A stretch of DNA of 64,000 nt from Actibacterium sp. XHP0104 (lineage in GTDB: Bacteria; Pseudomonadota; Alphaproteobacteria; Rhodobacterales; Rhodobacteraceae), in NCBI RefSeq assembly GCF_025751515.1, contig NZ_JAOWLE010000007.1, forward strand, positions 62,001 through 126,000, given 5' to 3'. The notes under the pieces are model-generated. The model was given only the letters and a program-made list of their open reading frames with translations. It did no database searches and was not told the DNA's origin. This document shows, piece after piece, positions 1 through 9,725 of the stretch (position 1 is the first letter of the stretch; each line of letters begins with the position of its first letter). Made by a program: the position numbers and the translations under genes.

Positions 1-1181
1 TCCGCAACGATCTGCCCAGCCCCTATCGCCGCTATGCGATGGGGCCGGTGTGGCGTAACGAGAAGCCGGGGCCGGGGCGGTTCCGCCAGTTCTATCAATG
101 CGATGCCGATACCGTGGGCGCGCCCACCGTCGCCGCCGATGCCGAGATATGCGCGATGCTGTCCGACACGCTAGAGGCCGTGGGCATTCCGCGTGGCGAT
201 TACATCGTGCGGGTGAACAACCGCAAGGTTCTCGACGGTGTCTTGGAGACTATTGGCCTCACGGAAGATGATCACGAAACGCGTGCAGCCGTTCTGCGGA
301 CTATCGATAAGTTCGACAAGGTAGGTAGAGAGGGTGTGCTACAGTTGTTGAAGGAAGGCCGCCGAGATGCCTCCGGAGCCTATATCGAAGGTGTAGGTCT
401 GTCGGAGCAGCAAGCCGAGGGCGTTTGGAATTTTCTGTCGTCCACCGGTGACGATAACTCTGAGACTCTGGCGTTGCTCAGCCAAGTTATTGGGGATTCC
501 GCGATTGGTGGGGCGGGCCTTCAAGAGCTGGAGGATATGTCGAAGCTGCTGGCCGCTCTGGGGTATGCGGAAGATCGGATCAAGATTGATTCAAGTGTCG
601 TGCGCGGTCTTGGCTATTACACCGGCCCCGTGTTCGAGGCCGAGCTGACCTTTGAAATCCTCGACGAAAAGGGCCGTCCGCGTCAGTTCGGCTCGGTCGC
701 CGGGGGCGGGCGTTATGACGACCTGGTGAAACGCTTTACCGGTCAGGCCGTGCCCGCGACGGGCGTGTCGATCGGGGTTGACCGCCTGCTGGCCGCGCTG
801 CGTGCCAAGGGCCGCATGGGCGGCGTCGATCGCGGCCCGGTGGTGGTGACGGTAATGGATAAGGCCCGCATGGCCGAGTATCAGGCCATGGCGACCACGC
901 TGCGCAACGCGGGTATCCGGGCCGAGGTCTATCTGGGCAACCCCAAGAATTTCGGCAACCAGCTGAAATATGCGGACAAGCGCAATTCGCCCGTGGCGAT
1001 CATCCAGGGCAGCGACGAGGCCGCGCGCGGTGTCGTGCAGGTCAAGGATCTGATCCTGGGCGCCAAGATCGCCCAAAGCGCCAGTCTGGAAGAATGGAAA
1101 TCCCAGCCTGCCCAGTTCGAAGTGGCGCTGGATGACCTGGTGGCCGAGGTCTCGCGCATCATCGACGGGGCCGGGCAATGA
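1..1181 (+). CDS. hisS: Histidyl-tRNA synthetase, 5' truncated by the window
   Basis: Charges tRNA-His with histidine in the cytoplasm (class II aminoacyl-tRNA synthetase). The frame is open from base 3, so the true start lies upstream. Visible class II motif 2 ([16 protein letters not shown], from base 48), the HisRS histidine-binding loop RGLGYYTGP at about base 603, and motif 3 (GGGRYDD near 702, then [10 protein letters not shown] near 756), followed by the C-terminal anticodon-binding domain. The stop overlaps the hisZ start by 4 nt (ATGA). HisS beside its paralogue HisZ is expected from their common ancestry. Oddity: about bases 235-600 have clearly lower GC (about 55% by hand count) and different codon choice from the rest of the gene. 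Confidence 0.97.
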   Translation, partial: RNDLPSPYRRYAMGPVWRNEKPGPGRFRQFYQCDADTVGAPTVAADAEICAMLSDTLEAVGIPRGDYIVRVNNRKVLDGVLETIGLTEDDHETRAAVLRTIDKFDKVGREGVLQLLKEGRRDASGAYIEGVGLSEQQAEGVWNFLSSTGDDNSETLALLSQVIGDSAIGGAGLQELEDMSKLLAALGYAEDRIKIDSSVVRGLGYYTGPVFEAELTFEILDEKGRPRQFGSVAGGGRYDDLVKRFTGQAVPATGVSIGVDRLLAALRAKGRMGGVDRGPVVVTVMDKARMAEYQAMATTLRNAGIRAEVYLGNPKNFGNQLKYADKRNSPVAIIQGSDEAARGVVQVKDLILGAKIAQSASLEEWKSQPAQFEVALDDLVAEVSRIIDGAGQ

Positions 1182-2284
1182 TGGGTGAATCGGCGGTTCG
1201 CGCGAAATCTGAACAGTTGTTCAATTACTTTCAGGCCGCCGGCGCGCAGCCTGTCGAAACCGATATTCTGCAACCGGCCGACACGCTGTTGGACCTTTAC
1301 GGCGAGGACATTCGCGGCCGCGCCTATGTGACCTCGGATCCGCTGCAGGGCGAGGTCATGCTGCGCCCCGATTTCACCGTGCCGGTGGTGCGCATGCATA
1401 TGCAGAACGGGGCCGAGCCCGCGCGCTATACCTACATGGGCAAGGTGTTTCGCGCGCAGGAACACGAGATGGGCCGCGACAATGAATATTTTCAGGTCGG
1501 GTACGAGGTGTTCGACGGCACCGATCCCGTTGCCGCCGATGCCGAGGTTTTCGCGCTGATCGCCGAGGCATTGCTGCCGCTAAAACTGCGCGCTGCGACG
1601 GGGGACTTTGCCGTGCTGCTGGCGGCGGTCAACGGGCTGAACACCACCGATCGCCGCAAGGCCGCGCTGCGCCGGCATCTGTGGCGCCCGCGCCGGTTCC
1701 GGGCGCTGCTGGACCGGTTCGGCGGCCGCAAGCCCGAACCCGAAAGCCGGGTGCGGATGCTGGCCGAGGCCACGAAAGACGGGGTTGCGGCGCTGATGGA
1801 TCGTGCCGGTCCCGAGGTCGGTCTGCGCAGCCGGGCCGAGGTCGAGGCGCGTATCGCCGCCTTGCAGGAAGACGCCGCCGCGCCGGCCATCTCGGCGGGT
1901 GAGCTGGAGATCCTTGATACGATTATCGGGCTGCGGGAAACGGCGCCCAATGCGCTGGAACATTTGCGCGATATCGCGGTTGATCTGCCCTCGATCCTGC
2001 CAGCGGTGCAGCGGATCGAGCGCCGCCTGACGGCGCTGGATGCGCGCGGCATCGACGTGTCGTCGCTGGATTTCGAGGCCAGCTATGGCCGCACCACGAT
2101 GGAATATTACGACGGGTTCGTGTTCGGGTTTTATGCCGAAACCCGCCCCGATCTGCCGCCGGTGGCCAGCGGCGGGCGCTATGACGCGCTGACGCGGGTG
2201 CTGGGGCAGGGGCGGTCGATTCCGGCTGTAGGCGGTGTGATCCGCCCGGCCGAGGTTCTGACCCTGACGGAGGGTGCACAATGA
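1178..2284 (+). CDS. hisZ: ATP phosphoribosyltransferase regulatory subunit HisZ
   Basis: HisRS-like protein without aminoacylation function that pairs with short-form HisG and makes the first step of histidine synthesis feedback-sensitive. 368 aa. HisRS-like fold landmarks: [10 protein letters not shown] at 61-70, a motif-2-like stretch (KVFRAQ...EYFQVG) at about 89-108, and a motif-3-like GGRYDALTR near the C terminus. There is no C-terminal anticodon-binding domain, which is why it is shorter than HisS. Start chosen for the ATGA overlap with hisS; its own stop overlaps hisG in the same way, so all three genes should be translationally coupled. Known of the family: HisZ is obligatory where HisG is the short form, as here. 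Confidence 0.93.
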   Translation: MMGESAVRAKSEQLFNYFQAAGAQPVETDILQPADTLLDLYGEDIRGRAYVTSDPLQGEVMLRPDFTVPVVRMHMQNGAEPARYTYMGKVFRAQEHEMGRDNEYFQVGYEVFDGTDPVAADAEVFALIAEALLPLKLRAATGDFAVLLAAVNGLNTTDRRKAALRRHLWRPRRFRALLDRFGGRKPEPESRVRMLAEATKDGVAALMDRAGPEVGLRSRAEVEARIAALQEDAAAPAISAGELEILDTIIGLRETAPNALEHLRDIAVDLPSILPAVQRIERRLTALDARGIDVSSLDFEASYGRTTMEYYDGFVFGFYAETRPDLPPVASGGRYDALTRVLGQGRSIPAVGGVIRPAEVLTLTEGAQ

Positions 2285-2979
2285 CCCTGAAACTGGGTGT
2301 GCCGTCCAAGGGGCGGCTGATGGAAAAGACCTTTGACTGGTTTGCCGAGCGCGGCGTCAGCCTGCGTCGCACCGGGTCGGAACGCGAATATGCCGGCGCC
2401 GTCGAGGGTGTCGAAGGCGTTGAGCTGGTGCTGCTGTCGGCGGGTGAGATCCCGCGCGAGCTGGCTGCCGGGCGCATCCAGATGGGCGTGACCGGGTCGG
2501 ATCTGGTGCGCGAGAAAATCGCCGATTGGGATGACAAGCTGCGCGAGCTGGCCCCGATGGGGTTTGGCCATGCCGACCTGATCATCGCGGTGCCCAAGTT
2601 CTGGGCCGATGTGGAAACGCTGGACGATCTGGATGCGGCCGCTGCGGCCTTCCGGGCCGAGCATGGGTTCCGGCTGCGGATCGCGACCAAGTATCACCGC
2701 CTGGTGCGGGAATTCCTGCGCGAGGCTGGTGTGGCCGATTATCAGTTGGTCGACAGCCAGGGCGCGACCGAGGGCACGGTCAAGAACCTGACCGCCGAGG
2801 CGGTGGCGGATATCACCTCGACCGGCGAGACGCTGCGCGCCAACCATCTGAAGATCTTGTCGGATGGGTGCATTCATCAAAGCCAGGCGACGCTGTTCCG
2901 CGGTCGTCGCGCGGGGTGGAGCGACGCGATGCGGGCCGATTTCGCGGCGCTGATGATGCGGTTGGGGATCGAGACCTGA
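2281..2979 (+). CDS. hisG: ATP phosphoribosyltransferase catalytic subunit, short form
   Basis: Condenses ATP with PRPP to N1-(5-phosphoribosyl)-ATP, the committed step of histidine synthesis. 232 aa, the short form that lacks the C-terminal regulatory ACT-like domain and needs HisZ. Visible: N-terminal VPSKGRL at 7-13, GVTGSDLV at 69-76, and the PRPP-binding loop ADITSTGETL at 176-185. The start overlaps the hisZ stop (ATGA). The gene ends 97 bp before a convergent DUF1489 gene; the spacer holds GC-rich hairpins and a T-run that should terminate this transcript. Confidence 0.96.
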   Translation: MTLKLGVPSKGRLMEKTFDWFAERGVSLRRTGSEREYAGAVEGVEGVELVLLSAGEIPRELAAGRIQMGVTGSDLVREKIADWDDKLRELAPMGFGHADLIIAVPKFWADVETLDDLDAAAAAFRAEHGFRLRIATKYHRLVREFLREAGVADYQLVDSQGATEGTVKNLTAEAVADITSTGETLRANHLKILSDGCIHQSQATLFRGRRAGWSDAMRADFAALMMRLGIET

Positions 2980-2980
2980 T

Positions 2981-3058
2981 TGCGCGCGCGTTCCGCGCGC
3001 AGGGGTCTTGTCTCGCGGCCCTGTCGGGCCGCTCGGGTGCCTCCGGCGGAGGTATTTT
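2981..3058 (+). terminator. Stacked hairpins ending the hisS-hisZ-hisG transcript
   Basis: Three inverted repeats follow hisG: TGCGCGCG/CGCGCGCA (2981-3001), GCGGCCC-TGTC-GGGCCGC (3015-3032) and CCTCCGGCGGAGG (3040-3052) followed directly by TATTTT. The last is a conventional intrinsic terminator. The second and third also belong to the dispersed element described separately. Confidence 0.7.
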
Positions 3059-3072
3059 CACCAAGATGAAAG
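3012..3072 (+). repeat. Dispersed palindromic element, copy 1
   Basis: Composite of a GC-rich hairpin (GCGGCCC..GGGCCGC), then CCTCCGGCGGAGGTATTTT and the trailing conserved words CCAAGATGAAAG. The same arrangement recurs after cobO (40157-40208), and the second half recurs inverted before cobQ (40343-40380). It lies between convergent hisG and the DUF1489 gene. It looks like a repeated terminator-type element; mobility cannot be judged. Confidence 0.65.
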
Positions 3073-3076
3073 GGCG

Positions 3077-3508
3077 TCAGCGGATGCCGATTTCGGCCAG
3101 AGCGGCCGAGAGCGCGGGGGGCAGGCTGTCTTCGCTGGGGCGTGTGCGCGGCAGGTCGGGCGGGCTGTCGCCAGGGGCGAGGTAGCGCCAGCCCTGGAAC
3201 GTGCGGCGCGGGGCCGGGCGGGTTCGGACCAGTTCGGGGTCGAGTACGATGCCGCAGCGGCGGATGCCGTCGGCGCCGATGACCTCGTCGAGGCGCAGGA
3301 TGCGCTGGCGGGCCAGAATCACCCCTTTGAAGACCCAGTAGAGCGAGCCGCCATTCAGCAACTCGGCCTCGCGTTTGGGCCACATGCGGGTGACATGGCG
3401 GTTGGCGGCCTCGGGATTTTCGGCCTGTCGGGCGCTGCGCCAGGCGATCAGGTCTTCGACGCTGTCGGCGCCGACGCAGAGTTTCACGAGATTGGTGTAG
3501 TTATCCAC
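3077..3508 (-). CDS. DUF1489 family protein
   Basis: 143 aa. N terminus NLVKLCVGADSVEDL matches my memory of the conserved DUF1489 family of alphaproteobacteria (about 140 aa, function unknown). No signal peptide or membrane segment; the C-terminal third is proline-rich (APGDSPPDLP, DSLPPALS). The start is a GTG with a GGGGA Shine-Dalgarno about 8 nt upstream on the minus strand; a nearby ATG is out of frame. It is convergent with hisG and divergent from nrdJ, so it is probably a single-gene transcript. Nothing in the neighbourhood points to a role. Confidence 0.7.
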   Translation of the reverse strand: MDNYTNLVKLCVGADSVEDLIAWRSARQAENPEAANRHVTRMWPKREAELLNGGSLYWVFKGVILARQRILRLDEVIGADGIRRCGIVLDPELVRTRPAPRRTFQGWRYLAPGDSPPDLPRTRPSEDSLPPALSAALAEIGIR

Positions 3509-3624
3509 AGATTCATCCCCAAGATGGTCATATATGGTAGTGCCTTGGGCGAAATCTGCAATCTGTTGTGCCCTTTTTCTTGTCGGGGGCTGGGGCTGGG
3601 GCTATTCTGTATCTCCGCTGAAAT

Positions 3625-3630
3625 AGAGGA
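3625..3630 (+). promoter_or_regulatory. nrdJ ribosome binding site
   Basis: AGAGGA eight nt before the ATG at 3639 fixes the nrdJ start. No B12 riboswitch and no convincing NrdR box was seen in the 130-bp spacer 3509-3638. Confidence 0.6.
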
Positions 3631-3638
3631 CCGCGCCG

Positions 3639-5903
3639 ATGACCCGTTTTTCCGCCCCCATTGCTGAACAGATCTGGGATATGAAGTATCGTCTCAAATC
3701 GTCCGATGGGGCCCCGCAGGATGTCACGGTCGAGGACACTTGGCGGCGGATCGCGCGGTCGCTGGCCTCGGTCGAGGCGGACCCGGTGGAATGGGAAGCA
3801 AAATTCTATAACGCGCTGGAAGATTTCAAATATCTGCCGGCGGGCCGGATCACGGCGGGTGCCGGCACGGCGCGCAGTGTGACGCTGTTCAACTGTTTCG
3901 TCATGGGCACGATTCCCGACAGCATGGGCGGGATTTTCGACATGTTGAAAGAGGCCGCTTTGACCATGCAGCAGGGTGGCGGCATCGGCTATGATTTCAG
4001 CACGATCCGTCCGCGTGGCGCTGACGTGAAAGGCGTGGCCGCCGATGCCTCGGGGCCGTTGTCGTTCATGGATGTGTGGGATGCGATGTGCCGCACCATC
4101 ATGTCGGCGGGCAGCCGTCGCGGCGCGATGATGGCGACGATGCGCTGCGATCACCCGGATATCGAGCAATTCATCACCGCCAAGCAAGACCCGGCGCGGC
4201 TGCGCAATTTCAACCTGTCGGTGCTGGTGAGCGATGATTTCATGGAGGCCGTCAAGGCCGATGGCAGCTGGGATCTGAAGTTCGAGGATACGATCTATCA
4301 CACGGTCGAGGCCCGCGATCTGTGGAACAAGATCATGCGCGCCACCTATGATTATGCCGAGCCGGGCGTGATTTTCATCGACCGCATCAACCAGATGAAC
4401 AACCTGTCCTATTGCGAAAGCATCGCCGCGACCAACCCCTGCGGCGAGCAGCCGCTGCCGCCTTATGGCGCGTGTCTACTGGGCTCGATCAACCTGGCGC
4501 GGCTGGTGACCAACCCGTTTGAGGCCGGGGCCGAGCTGGACCCCGCCGCACTGGATGATCTGGTGCGCATGGCGGTGCGGATGATGGATAACGTGGTGGA
4601 TGCCTCGCGTTTTCCGCTGCCGCAGCAGGCCGAAGAGGCCGCCAACAAGCGCCGGATCGGGCTGGGTGTCACCGGGCTTGCCGATGCGCTGCTGATGCTG
4701 GGGCTGCGCTACGGCAGTGACGAGGGTGCCGCCCAGACCGAGGCCTGGATGAAGCAGATCGCGCGCGCGTCCTATCTGGCGTCGGTCGATCTGGCCAAGG
4801 AGAAGGGCGCCTTCCCGCTGTTCGATGCCGATAAATACCTGGCCTCGGGCAACATGATGCAGATGGATGACGACGTGCGCGATGCGATCCGCGAACATGG
4901 CATCCGCAACGCGCTGCTGACCTCGATCGCGCCGACCGGCACGATCTCGCTTTACGCGGGTAACGTGTCCTCGGGCATCGAGCCGGTCTTTGCCTATGCC
5001 TACAAGCGCAAGGTGCTGCAAAAGGATGGCACCCGGACCGAGGAAGAGGTGGTCGATTACGCCGTGCAGATGTGGCGTGACAAGTTCGGCGACACGCCGC
5101 TGCCCGACTATTTCGTCAACGCCCAGACGCTGGCGCCGCAGGACCATGTGAAAATGCAGGCCGCCGCGCAGAAATGGATCGATTCCAGCATTTCCAAGAC
5201 CATCAACTGCCCCGAGGACATCAGCTTTGACGCGTTCAAGGATGTCTACATGCAGGCGTTCGAGACCGGCTGTAAGGGCTGCACCACCTATCGCCCGAAT
5301 GACGTGACCGGCAGCGTGCTCAGCGTGTCGGAAGAGACCGAAAAGACGCCCGAGGCCGATACCGGGGCCGAGGTTGTCTATATCTCGGAACCGCTGGACC
5401 GGCCGCAATCGCTGGAGGGTCATACCTACAAGCTGAAATGGCCCGACAGCGAGCATGCGATCTACATCACCGTCAATGATCTGGTGATCAACGGCCACCG
5501 CCGCCCGTTCGAGGTGTTCATCAACTCGAAGAACATGGAGCATTACGCCTGGACCGTGGCGCTGACGCGGATGATCTCGGCGGTGTTCCGGCGCGGGGGC
5601 GATGTGTCGTTTGTGGTCGAAGAGCTGAAGGCGGTGTTCGATCCGCGCGGCGGGGCCTGGATGCAGGGCAAGTATATCCCGTCGATCCTGGCGGCCATCG
5701 GTGGCGTGATCGAGCGGCATCTGGTCTCGACCGGGTTCATCGCGGGCGAGGGCATGGGCCTGAAATCCGACCCGCAGGCCGAACGCATGGCCGTGGGCGA
5801 AACCCCGCGCGGCAAGGCTTGCCCGTCTTGCGGTCAGTATGACATGCGCATGGTCGAGGGCTGCATGACCTGCGGCAGCTGCGGCCATTCGAAATGCGGC
5901 TGA
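3639..5903 (+). CDS. nrdJ: Class II (adenosylcobalamin-dependent) ribonucleotide reductase
   Basis: Reduces ribonucleotides to deoxyribonucleotides using a thiyl radical generated from adenosylcobalamin, so it needs neither oxygen nor a small subunit. 754 aa. Visible: LFNCF (Cys86, first redox cysteine region), the active-site NPCGEQ at 266-271 with the radical cysteine and glutamate, GSINL after it, and the PTGTISL loop. A C-terminal zinc-finger-like tail has CPSC (728-731), CMTCGSC (742-748) and a final cysteine, which likely re-reduces the active site. The gene stands alone. It ties the organism's DNA synthesis to the large cobalamin locus 20 kb downstream. Confidence 0.97.
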   Translation: MTRFSAPIAEQIWDMKYRLKSSDGAPQDVTVEDTWRRIARSLASVEADPVEWEAKFYNALEDFKYLPAGRITAGAGTARSVTLFNCFVMGTIPDSMGGIFDMLKEAALTMQQGGGIGYDFSTIRPRGADVKGVAADASGPLSFMDVWDAMCRTIMSAGSRRGAMMATMRCDHPDIEQFITAKQDPARLRNFNLSVLVSDDFMEAVKADGSWDLKFEDTIYHTVEARDLWNKIMRATYDYAEPGVIFIDRINQMNNLSYCESIAATNPCGEQPLPPYGACLLGSINLARLVTNPFEAGAELDPAALDDLVRMAVRMMDNVVDASRFPLPQQAEEAANKRRIGLGVTGLADALLMLGLRYGSDEGAAQTEAWMKQIARASYLASVDLAKEKGAFPLFDADKYLASGNMMQMDDDVRDAIREHGIRNALLTSIAPTGTISLYAGNVSSGIEPVFAYAYKRKVLQKDGTRTEEEVVDYAVQMWRDKFGDTPLPDYFVNAQTLAPQDHVKMQAAAQKWIDSSISKTINCPEDISFDAFKDVYMQAFETGCKGCTTYRPNDVTGSVLSVSEETEKTPEADTGAEVVYISEPLDRPQSLEGHTYKLKWPDSEHAIYITVNDLVINGHRRPFEVFINSKNMEHYAWTVALTRMISAVFRRGGDVSFVVEELKAVFDPRGGAWMQGKYIPSILAAIGGVIERHLVSTGFIAGEGMGLKSDPQAERMAVGETPRGKACPSCGQYDMRMVEGCMTCGSCGHSKCG

Positions 5904-6341
5904 CCGTTTAGCGCGGCAAAGTTCCGGATGTGGCGTGTCACGCGACATGACCTAAACGTTTCAAAGGGTCATTCTGGCAGGTGGCAAGAGAAAACAGCCT
6001 CGGATTTCGTCCGGGGTTGTTTGCATGTCTGACTGGGGCTGACGATCGAGATTGCGCTGGGATGAAGACATTATCAGGCGTTGATACGATGGCGGACTGC
6101 TGTAGGTGCGACCGGCCCCAGGTTCGATTGCCAGACCGGACATCCGATATGCCGCCAAGCGCGTTCATACTGACCGATGTGCTGCCCAACGCGCCCTCGG
6201 CCGCTGTCAGGGTTTTCGCTACGTCCTCTACCTGATTGATGATGAACGCCTTCCGCGCCTTTCCCGCCCGGGAGTCGATGCGGAGAACTCTAACCAAAGT
6301 CGGGGGCGTTTCCGGGGATCACATCACAACGAATGACAGCG
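5904..6341. other. Gene-poor spacer between nrdJ and dnaE2
   Basis: 438 bp with no gene I can support. GC is near 55%, below the flanking nrdJ. Short open frames exist on both strands (the longest, 119 codons, on minus at 5938-6297), but none has a recognisable family, a good ribosome site or convincing codon use. It contains the bidirectional hairpin at 5991-6023. It may be a decayed gene or the edge of an acquired segment. Confidence 0.5.
5991..6023. terminator. Bidirectional terminator-like hairpin
   Basis: AAAACAGCCTCGGA, loop TTTCG, then TCCGGGGTTGTTT form a stem of about 13 pairs including two G-U pairs. An A-run on one side and a T-run on the other let it act in both directions: for nrdJ (88 nt downstream of its stop) and for the dnaE2 transcript arriving on the minus strand. 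Confidence 0.5.
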
Positions 6342-9300
6342 TCAATGGAAATCGCGGCTTGGAAACAGGCGCTTTGCCTGGTCGCGGGGATGCATGGCGC
6401 GGGTGGGATAGCGCGACCGCTTGGGTGTGTCGTCGGCGCGAGGGCCTTCGGTGGTTAGGGCTTCTGGCTCTGGGTGGCCCAGTTCGAAAAGCTTATGCGA
6501 CATGTCCTCAATGTCCTGCGCGATCAGGTGTACGACGATGCCTTCGCGTTGCAGATAGCCCGTCACACGCAAAAGTCGCGCGCCCATAACAATCCGTCGA
6601 AACCGTTCATAGACATTGCGCCAGACCACAACATTGCTGACGCCGGTTTCATCCTCGAGCGTCAGGAAAATCACGCCAGAGGCCGTGCCGGGCCGCTGTC
6701 TGGTGATGACAAGGCCGCAGACGCTGTAGCGCCCCAGGGCAATGTCATGCAAAGAGGCGTGTGTGACGAGGCCGGGAAGCGTGGGGCGCAGTAACTCCAT
6801 CGGGTGGGCGCGCAAGGTAAGACGAGTTGAAACGTAATCTTCTACCACCTCTTCGCCCAATTGCATGAGGGGCAGGTGCACCTGCGGTTCATGAATGCTT
6901 TCCCCGTCAATCGGATCATTGAACAGGGGTAAAGGCTTGGGGCTTTGGATGGCTTTGACTTGCCATAATGCGTCGCGACGCGTGAGCCCCATATCGGCAA
7001 ACGCATCGGCTTCGGCCAGACGCGTCAACACATCAGGTCTCAGGCCTGTGCGCAGCCACAGCGCATTCGGGTCCGGGTAACCGTTGCCGCGTGCTGCCAC
7101 GATCCAACCGGCATCTTCCTCTTTCAGCCCTTTGATTTGTCGAAAGCCCAGTCGCAGCGCCAAAGTGCCATCAGGGCGACGTTCCAGCGTGTTGTCCCAA
7201 TCAGAGTGATTCACGCATATCGGGCGGGTTTCAACGCCATGTTCACGGACATCCCGCACGATCTGAGCCGGGGCATAAAACCCCATGGGTTGGGAGTTCA
7301 GCAAGGCACAGGCAAAGATCGCCGGATGATGGCATTTGAGCCAGGCCGACACATAGGCCAGCATGGCAAAGGCTGCTGCGTGGCTTTCGGGGAAACCATA
7401 ATCGGCAAAGCCCTCGATCTGGCCAAAACAGCGTTCGGCCACGTCTTGAGAATAGCCATTGTCCAACATCCCTGCGATGAACTTGTCGCGGTATTTGCCA
7501 ATGGTGCCCATGCGCCGGAACGAGGCCAAAGAGCGGCGCAGATGGTCGGCCTCTTCGGCGGTGAACCCCGCGCCGACCACTGCGATTTGCAGGGCTTGCT
7601 CCTGAAACAATGGCACACCCAGCGTGCGTGCAGTGACTGCTTCCAGCGCGGGGCCGAAGGGTTCCGCCTTTTCCTGACCGTTTCGGCGCCGGATATAGGG
7701 CTGCACCATGTCGCCCTGAATGGGGCCAGGACGGACAATCGCAACCTCGATCACCAGGTCATAAAATTCACGGGGCCGCATACGGGGCAGGAAATTCATC
7801 TGCGCCCGGCTTTCCACCTGAAAGACGCCAATCGCATCGGCGCGACACAGCATGTCATAGGTGGGTGTATCGCCTTGGGGCACCGAGGCAATGCTGTGGG
7901 TGATATTTTCGTGGCTTTGCATCAGCGCAAAAGCTTTGCGGATGCAGCTGAGCATGCCCAGACCCAGCACATCCACTTTCAGGATCCCCAGCGCGTCAAT
8001 ATCATCCTTGTCCCAGCAAATGACGGTGCGATCTTCCATCGCGGCATTCTCGATCGGGGCCAGTTCGTCCAACCGTCCCGCAGTGATGACAAAGCCCCCC
8101 ACATGTTGCGACAGATGACGGGGAAAGCCGATGATTTCTCCGATCAAGCGAATGGTTTGCATCAAGCGGCGGTCATTCGGGTCAAGGCCAAGTTCGCGGA
8201 TGCGGTCCAGATCCACGCCGCCATTGGTCATGCCCCATATCTGGCTGGACAGACCTGCGGTCACGTCCTGACTAAGCCCCATGACCTTGCCCACCTCGCG
8301 GATGGCAGCACGGGTGCGGAAATGGATCACAGTGGCGCAAAGCCCGGCGCGGTGGCGACCGTATTTCTTATAAATCCACTGGATCACCTCTTCGCGCCGT
8401 TCGTGTTCAAAATCGACGTCAATGTCCGGCGGCTCGCCCCGATGTTTTGACACAAAGCGTTCGAACACCATGGCGATCATGTCCGGGCTGACATCGGTGA
8501 TGCCCAAGAGATAACAGAGGATTGAATTCGCCGCCGAGCCACGCCCTTGGCACAAAATCCCCTGAGATCTGGCGAATTGCACAATGTCATGCACGGTCAG
8601 GAAATAAGCGGGGAAGTTCAGTTCCTGTACCACGGCCAGCTCTTTTTGCATTAATGTCAGCGCCCGGTCCGGCGGGCCATCCGGGTAGCGCCGCTTCAAC
8701 CCCTCCTTGGCCAGCCGTTCCAGGCGGGCCTGCGGGGTTTCCCCGCCCGTTTGCTCATGCGGGTATTCATAAGACAACTCGCCCAGGTCAAAGCTGCACC
8801 TGTCGGCGATTTCCAATGTGCGGCGCACCGCCGCCGGGTGGTTGTGAAAAAGACGCGCCATATCGGCCCCGGCCTTTAGGCGGCGTTCGCCATTGGGCAG
8901 CGCGCGGGTGCCGATCTGGTCGATGGTGATATGTTCGCGCATACAGGTCAGCACATCAGCCAACTGTCGACGATTGGCACGGTGCATCAACACATCGCCC
9001 ACAGCGACCATCGGGGCAGACGCCCTTTGCGCCGCCTGTGCGCAGGCGCGCAGATAGGTCTGATCACTGCCGTCGTAACGGGGGGCGGCCCCCAGGAAGA
9101 CGTGGCCCGGGAAATGACGGACAAGAGCACGGATATCTGCTGTGGCTTCTGCCAAATCGCCTTTTGGCAGGGCAATCAGGATCATGCCTTTGCAGGCGGG
9201 GTAAAGATCTTTGCTGTACAGCAGGCAATCCCCTTTCTCGGCCCGACGTTTTCCCAAGGTCAAAAGGCGCGTCAGGCGTTGATAGGCGGCTCGGTCACGC

Positions 9301-9725
9301 GGCAATGCGAGCCAATCCACTGAACTGTCCTGCAAGATCAACCGGCACCCTACGATGAGCTTGGGCAACACGATCGCATCAGGCTTGGCGAGGGGATCAC
9401 CCTGATCACTGACCTGCCGGGACGAACTGTCCATGCGCTGCTGGGATCGTATTTTGACACTGTCCTGCGTTCCACGTTTCAGCTCTTTCAGCGCAGACCA
9501 GGCCCGCACCACACCGGCCAACGAATTGCTGTCTGTAATGGCAATGGCCGAAAGGCCCAGCTCGGCCGCCCGCACCACCAATTCTTCGGGATGCGATGCC
9601 CCGGTCAGAAAGGTGAAATTTGTTGTGACGCACAGCTCGGCGTATTCCTGCGCCTGCGCACGGGTTTCCAACAGATCTCGCCGAAACGCCTCAACCGGGC
9701 TGTGGGTGCGATTGATTTCGATCAT
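6342..9725 (-). CDS. dnaE2: Error-prone DNA polymerase III alpha subunit DnaE2 (ImuC)
   Basis: Translesion C-family polymerase working with ImuA and ImuB in damage-induced mutagenesis. 1127 aa from the chosen start MIEINR, within the family's usual 1050-1150. Visible: N-terminal PHP domain (CVTTNFTFLTGASHPEEL, AIAITDSNSL), the polymerase core with the metal-binding PDIDVDFEHERREEV stretch, GRGSAANS and a C-terminal OB-fold ending in SRDFH. The chosen ATG overlaps the imuB stop by 4 nt (ATGA); an in-frame ATG 18 codons upstream would lie inside imuB and is less likely. Last gene of the imuA-imuB-dnaE2 operon. Confidence 0.95.
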   Translation of the reverse strand: MIEINRTHSPVEAFRRDLLETRAQAQEYAELCVTTNFTFLTGASHPEELVVRAAELGLSAIAITDSNSLAGVVRAWSALKELKRGTQDSVKIRSQQRMDSSSRQVSDQGDPLAKPDAIVLPKLIVGCRLILQDSSVDWLALPRDRAAYQRLTRLLTLGKRRAEKGDCLLYSKDLYPACKGMILIALPKGDLAEATADIRALVRHFPGHVFLGAAPRYDGSDQTYLRACAQAAQRASAPMVAVGDVLMHRANRRQLADVLTCMREHITIDQIGTRALPNGERRLKAGADMARLFHNHPAAVRRTLEIADRCSFDLGELSYEYPHEQTGGETPQARLERLAKEGLKRRYPDGPPDRALTLMQKELAVVQELNFPAYFLTVHDIVQFARSQGILCQGRGSAANSILCYLLGITDVSPDMIAMVFERFVSKHRGEPPDIDVDFEHERREEVIQWIYKKYGRHRAGLCATVIHFRTRAAIREVGKVMGLSQDVTAGLSSQIWGMTNGGVDLDRIRELGLDPNDRRLMQTIRLIGEIIGFPRHLSQHVGGFVITAGRLDELAPIENAAMEDRTVICWDKDDIDALGILKVDVLGLGMLSCIRKAFALMQSHENITHSIASVPQGDTPTYDMLCRADAIGVFQVESRAQMNFLPRMRPREFYDLVIEVAIVRPGPIQGDMVQPYIRRRNGQEKAEPFGPALEAVTARTLGVPLFQEQALQIAVVGAGFTAEEADHLRRSLASFRRMGTIGKYRDKFIAGMLDNGYSQDVAERCFGQIEGFADYGFPESHAAAFAMLAYVSAWLKCHHPAIFACALLNSQPMGFYAPAQIVRDVREHGVETRPICVNHSDWDNTLERRPDGTLALRLGFRQIKGLKEEDAGWIVAARGNGYPDPNALWLRTGLRPDVLTRLAEADAFADMGLTRRDALWQVKAIQSPKPLPLFNDPIDGESIHEPQVHLPLMQLGEEVVEDYVSTRLTLRAHPMELLRPTLPGLVTHASLHDIALGRYSVCGLVITRQRPGTASGVIFLTLEDETGVSNVVVWRNVYERFRRIVMGARLLRVTGYLQREGIVVHLIAQDIEDMSHKLFELGHPEPEALTTEGPRADDTPKRSRYPTRAMHPRDQAKRLFPSRDFH

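Noticed and set aside
3501-3509. TTATCCACA, an exact DnaA-box 9-mer upstream of nrdJ
   Set aside because: A single 9-mer at the 5' end of the DUF1489 gene with no cluster of further boxes, no AT-rich unwinding region and no origin-type genes nearby; best read as chance.
3509-3638. Search for an NrdR box or B12 riboswitch before nrdJ
   Set aside because: TCATATATGG at 3528-3537 is only loosely like half an NrdR box and no second box was found; no riboswitch core or B12 box is present.
4476-5948. 490-codon open frame on the minus strand
   Set aside because: Antisense to nrdJ, whose plus-strand protein is unmistakable; composition typical of a shadow frame.
5938-6297. 119-codon minus-strand frame downstream of dnaE2
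   Set aside because: In real intergenic DNA but without recognisable family, ribosome site or codon bias; kept only as a note on the spacer.
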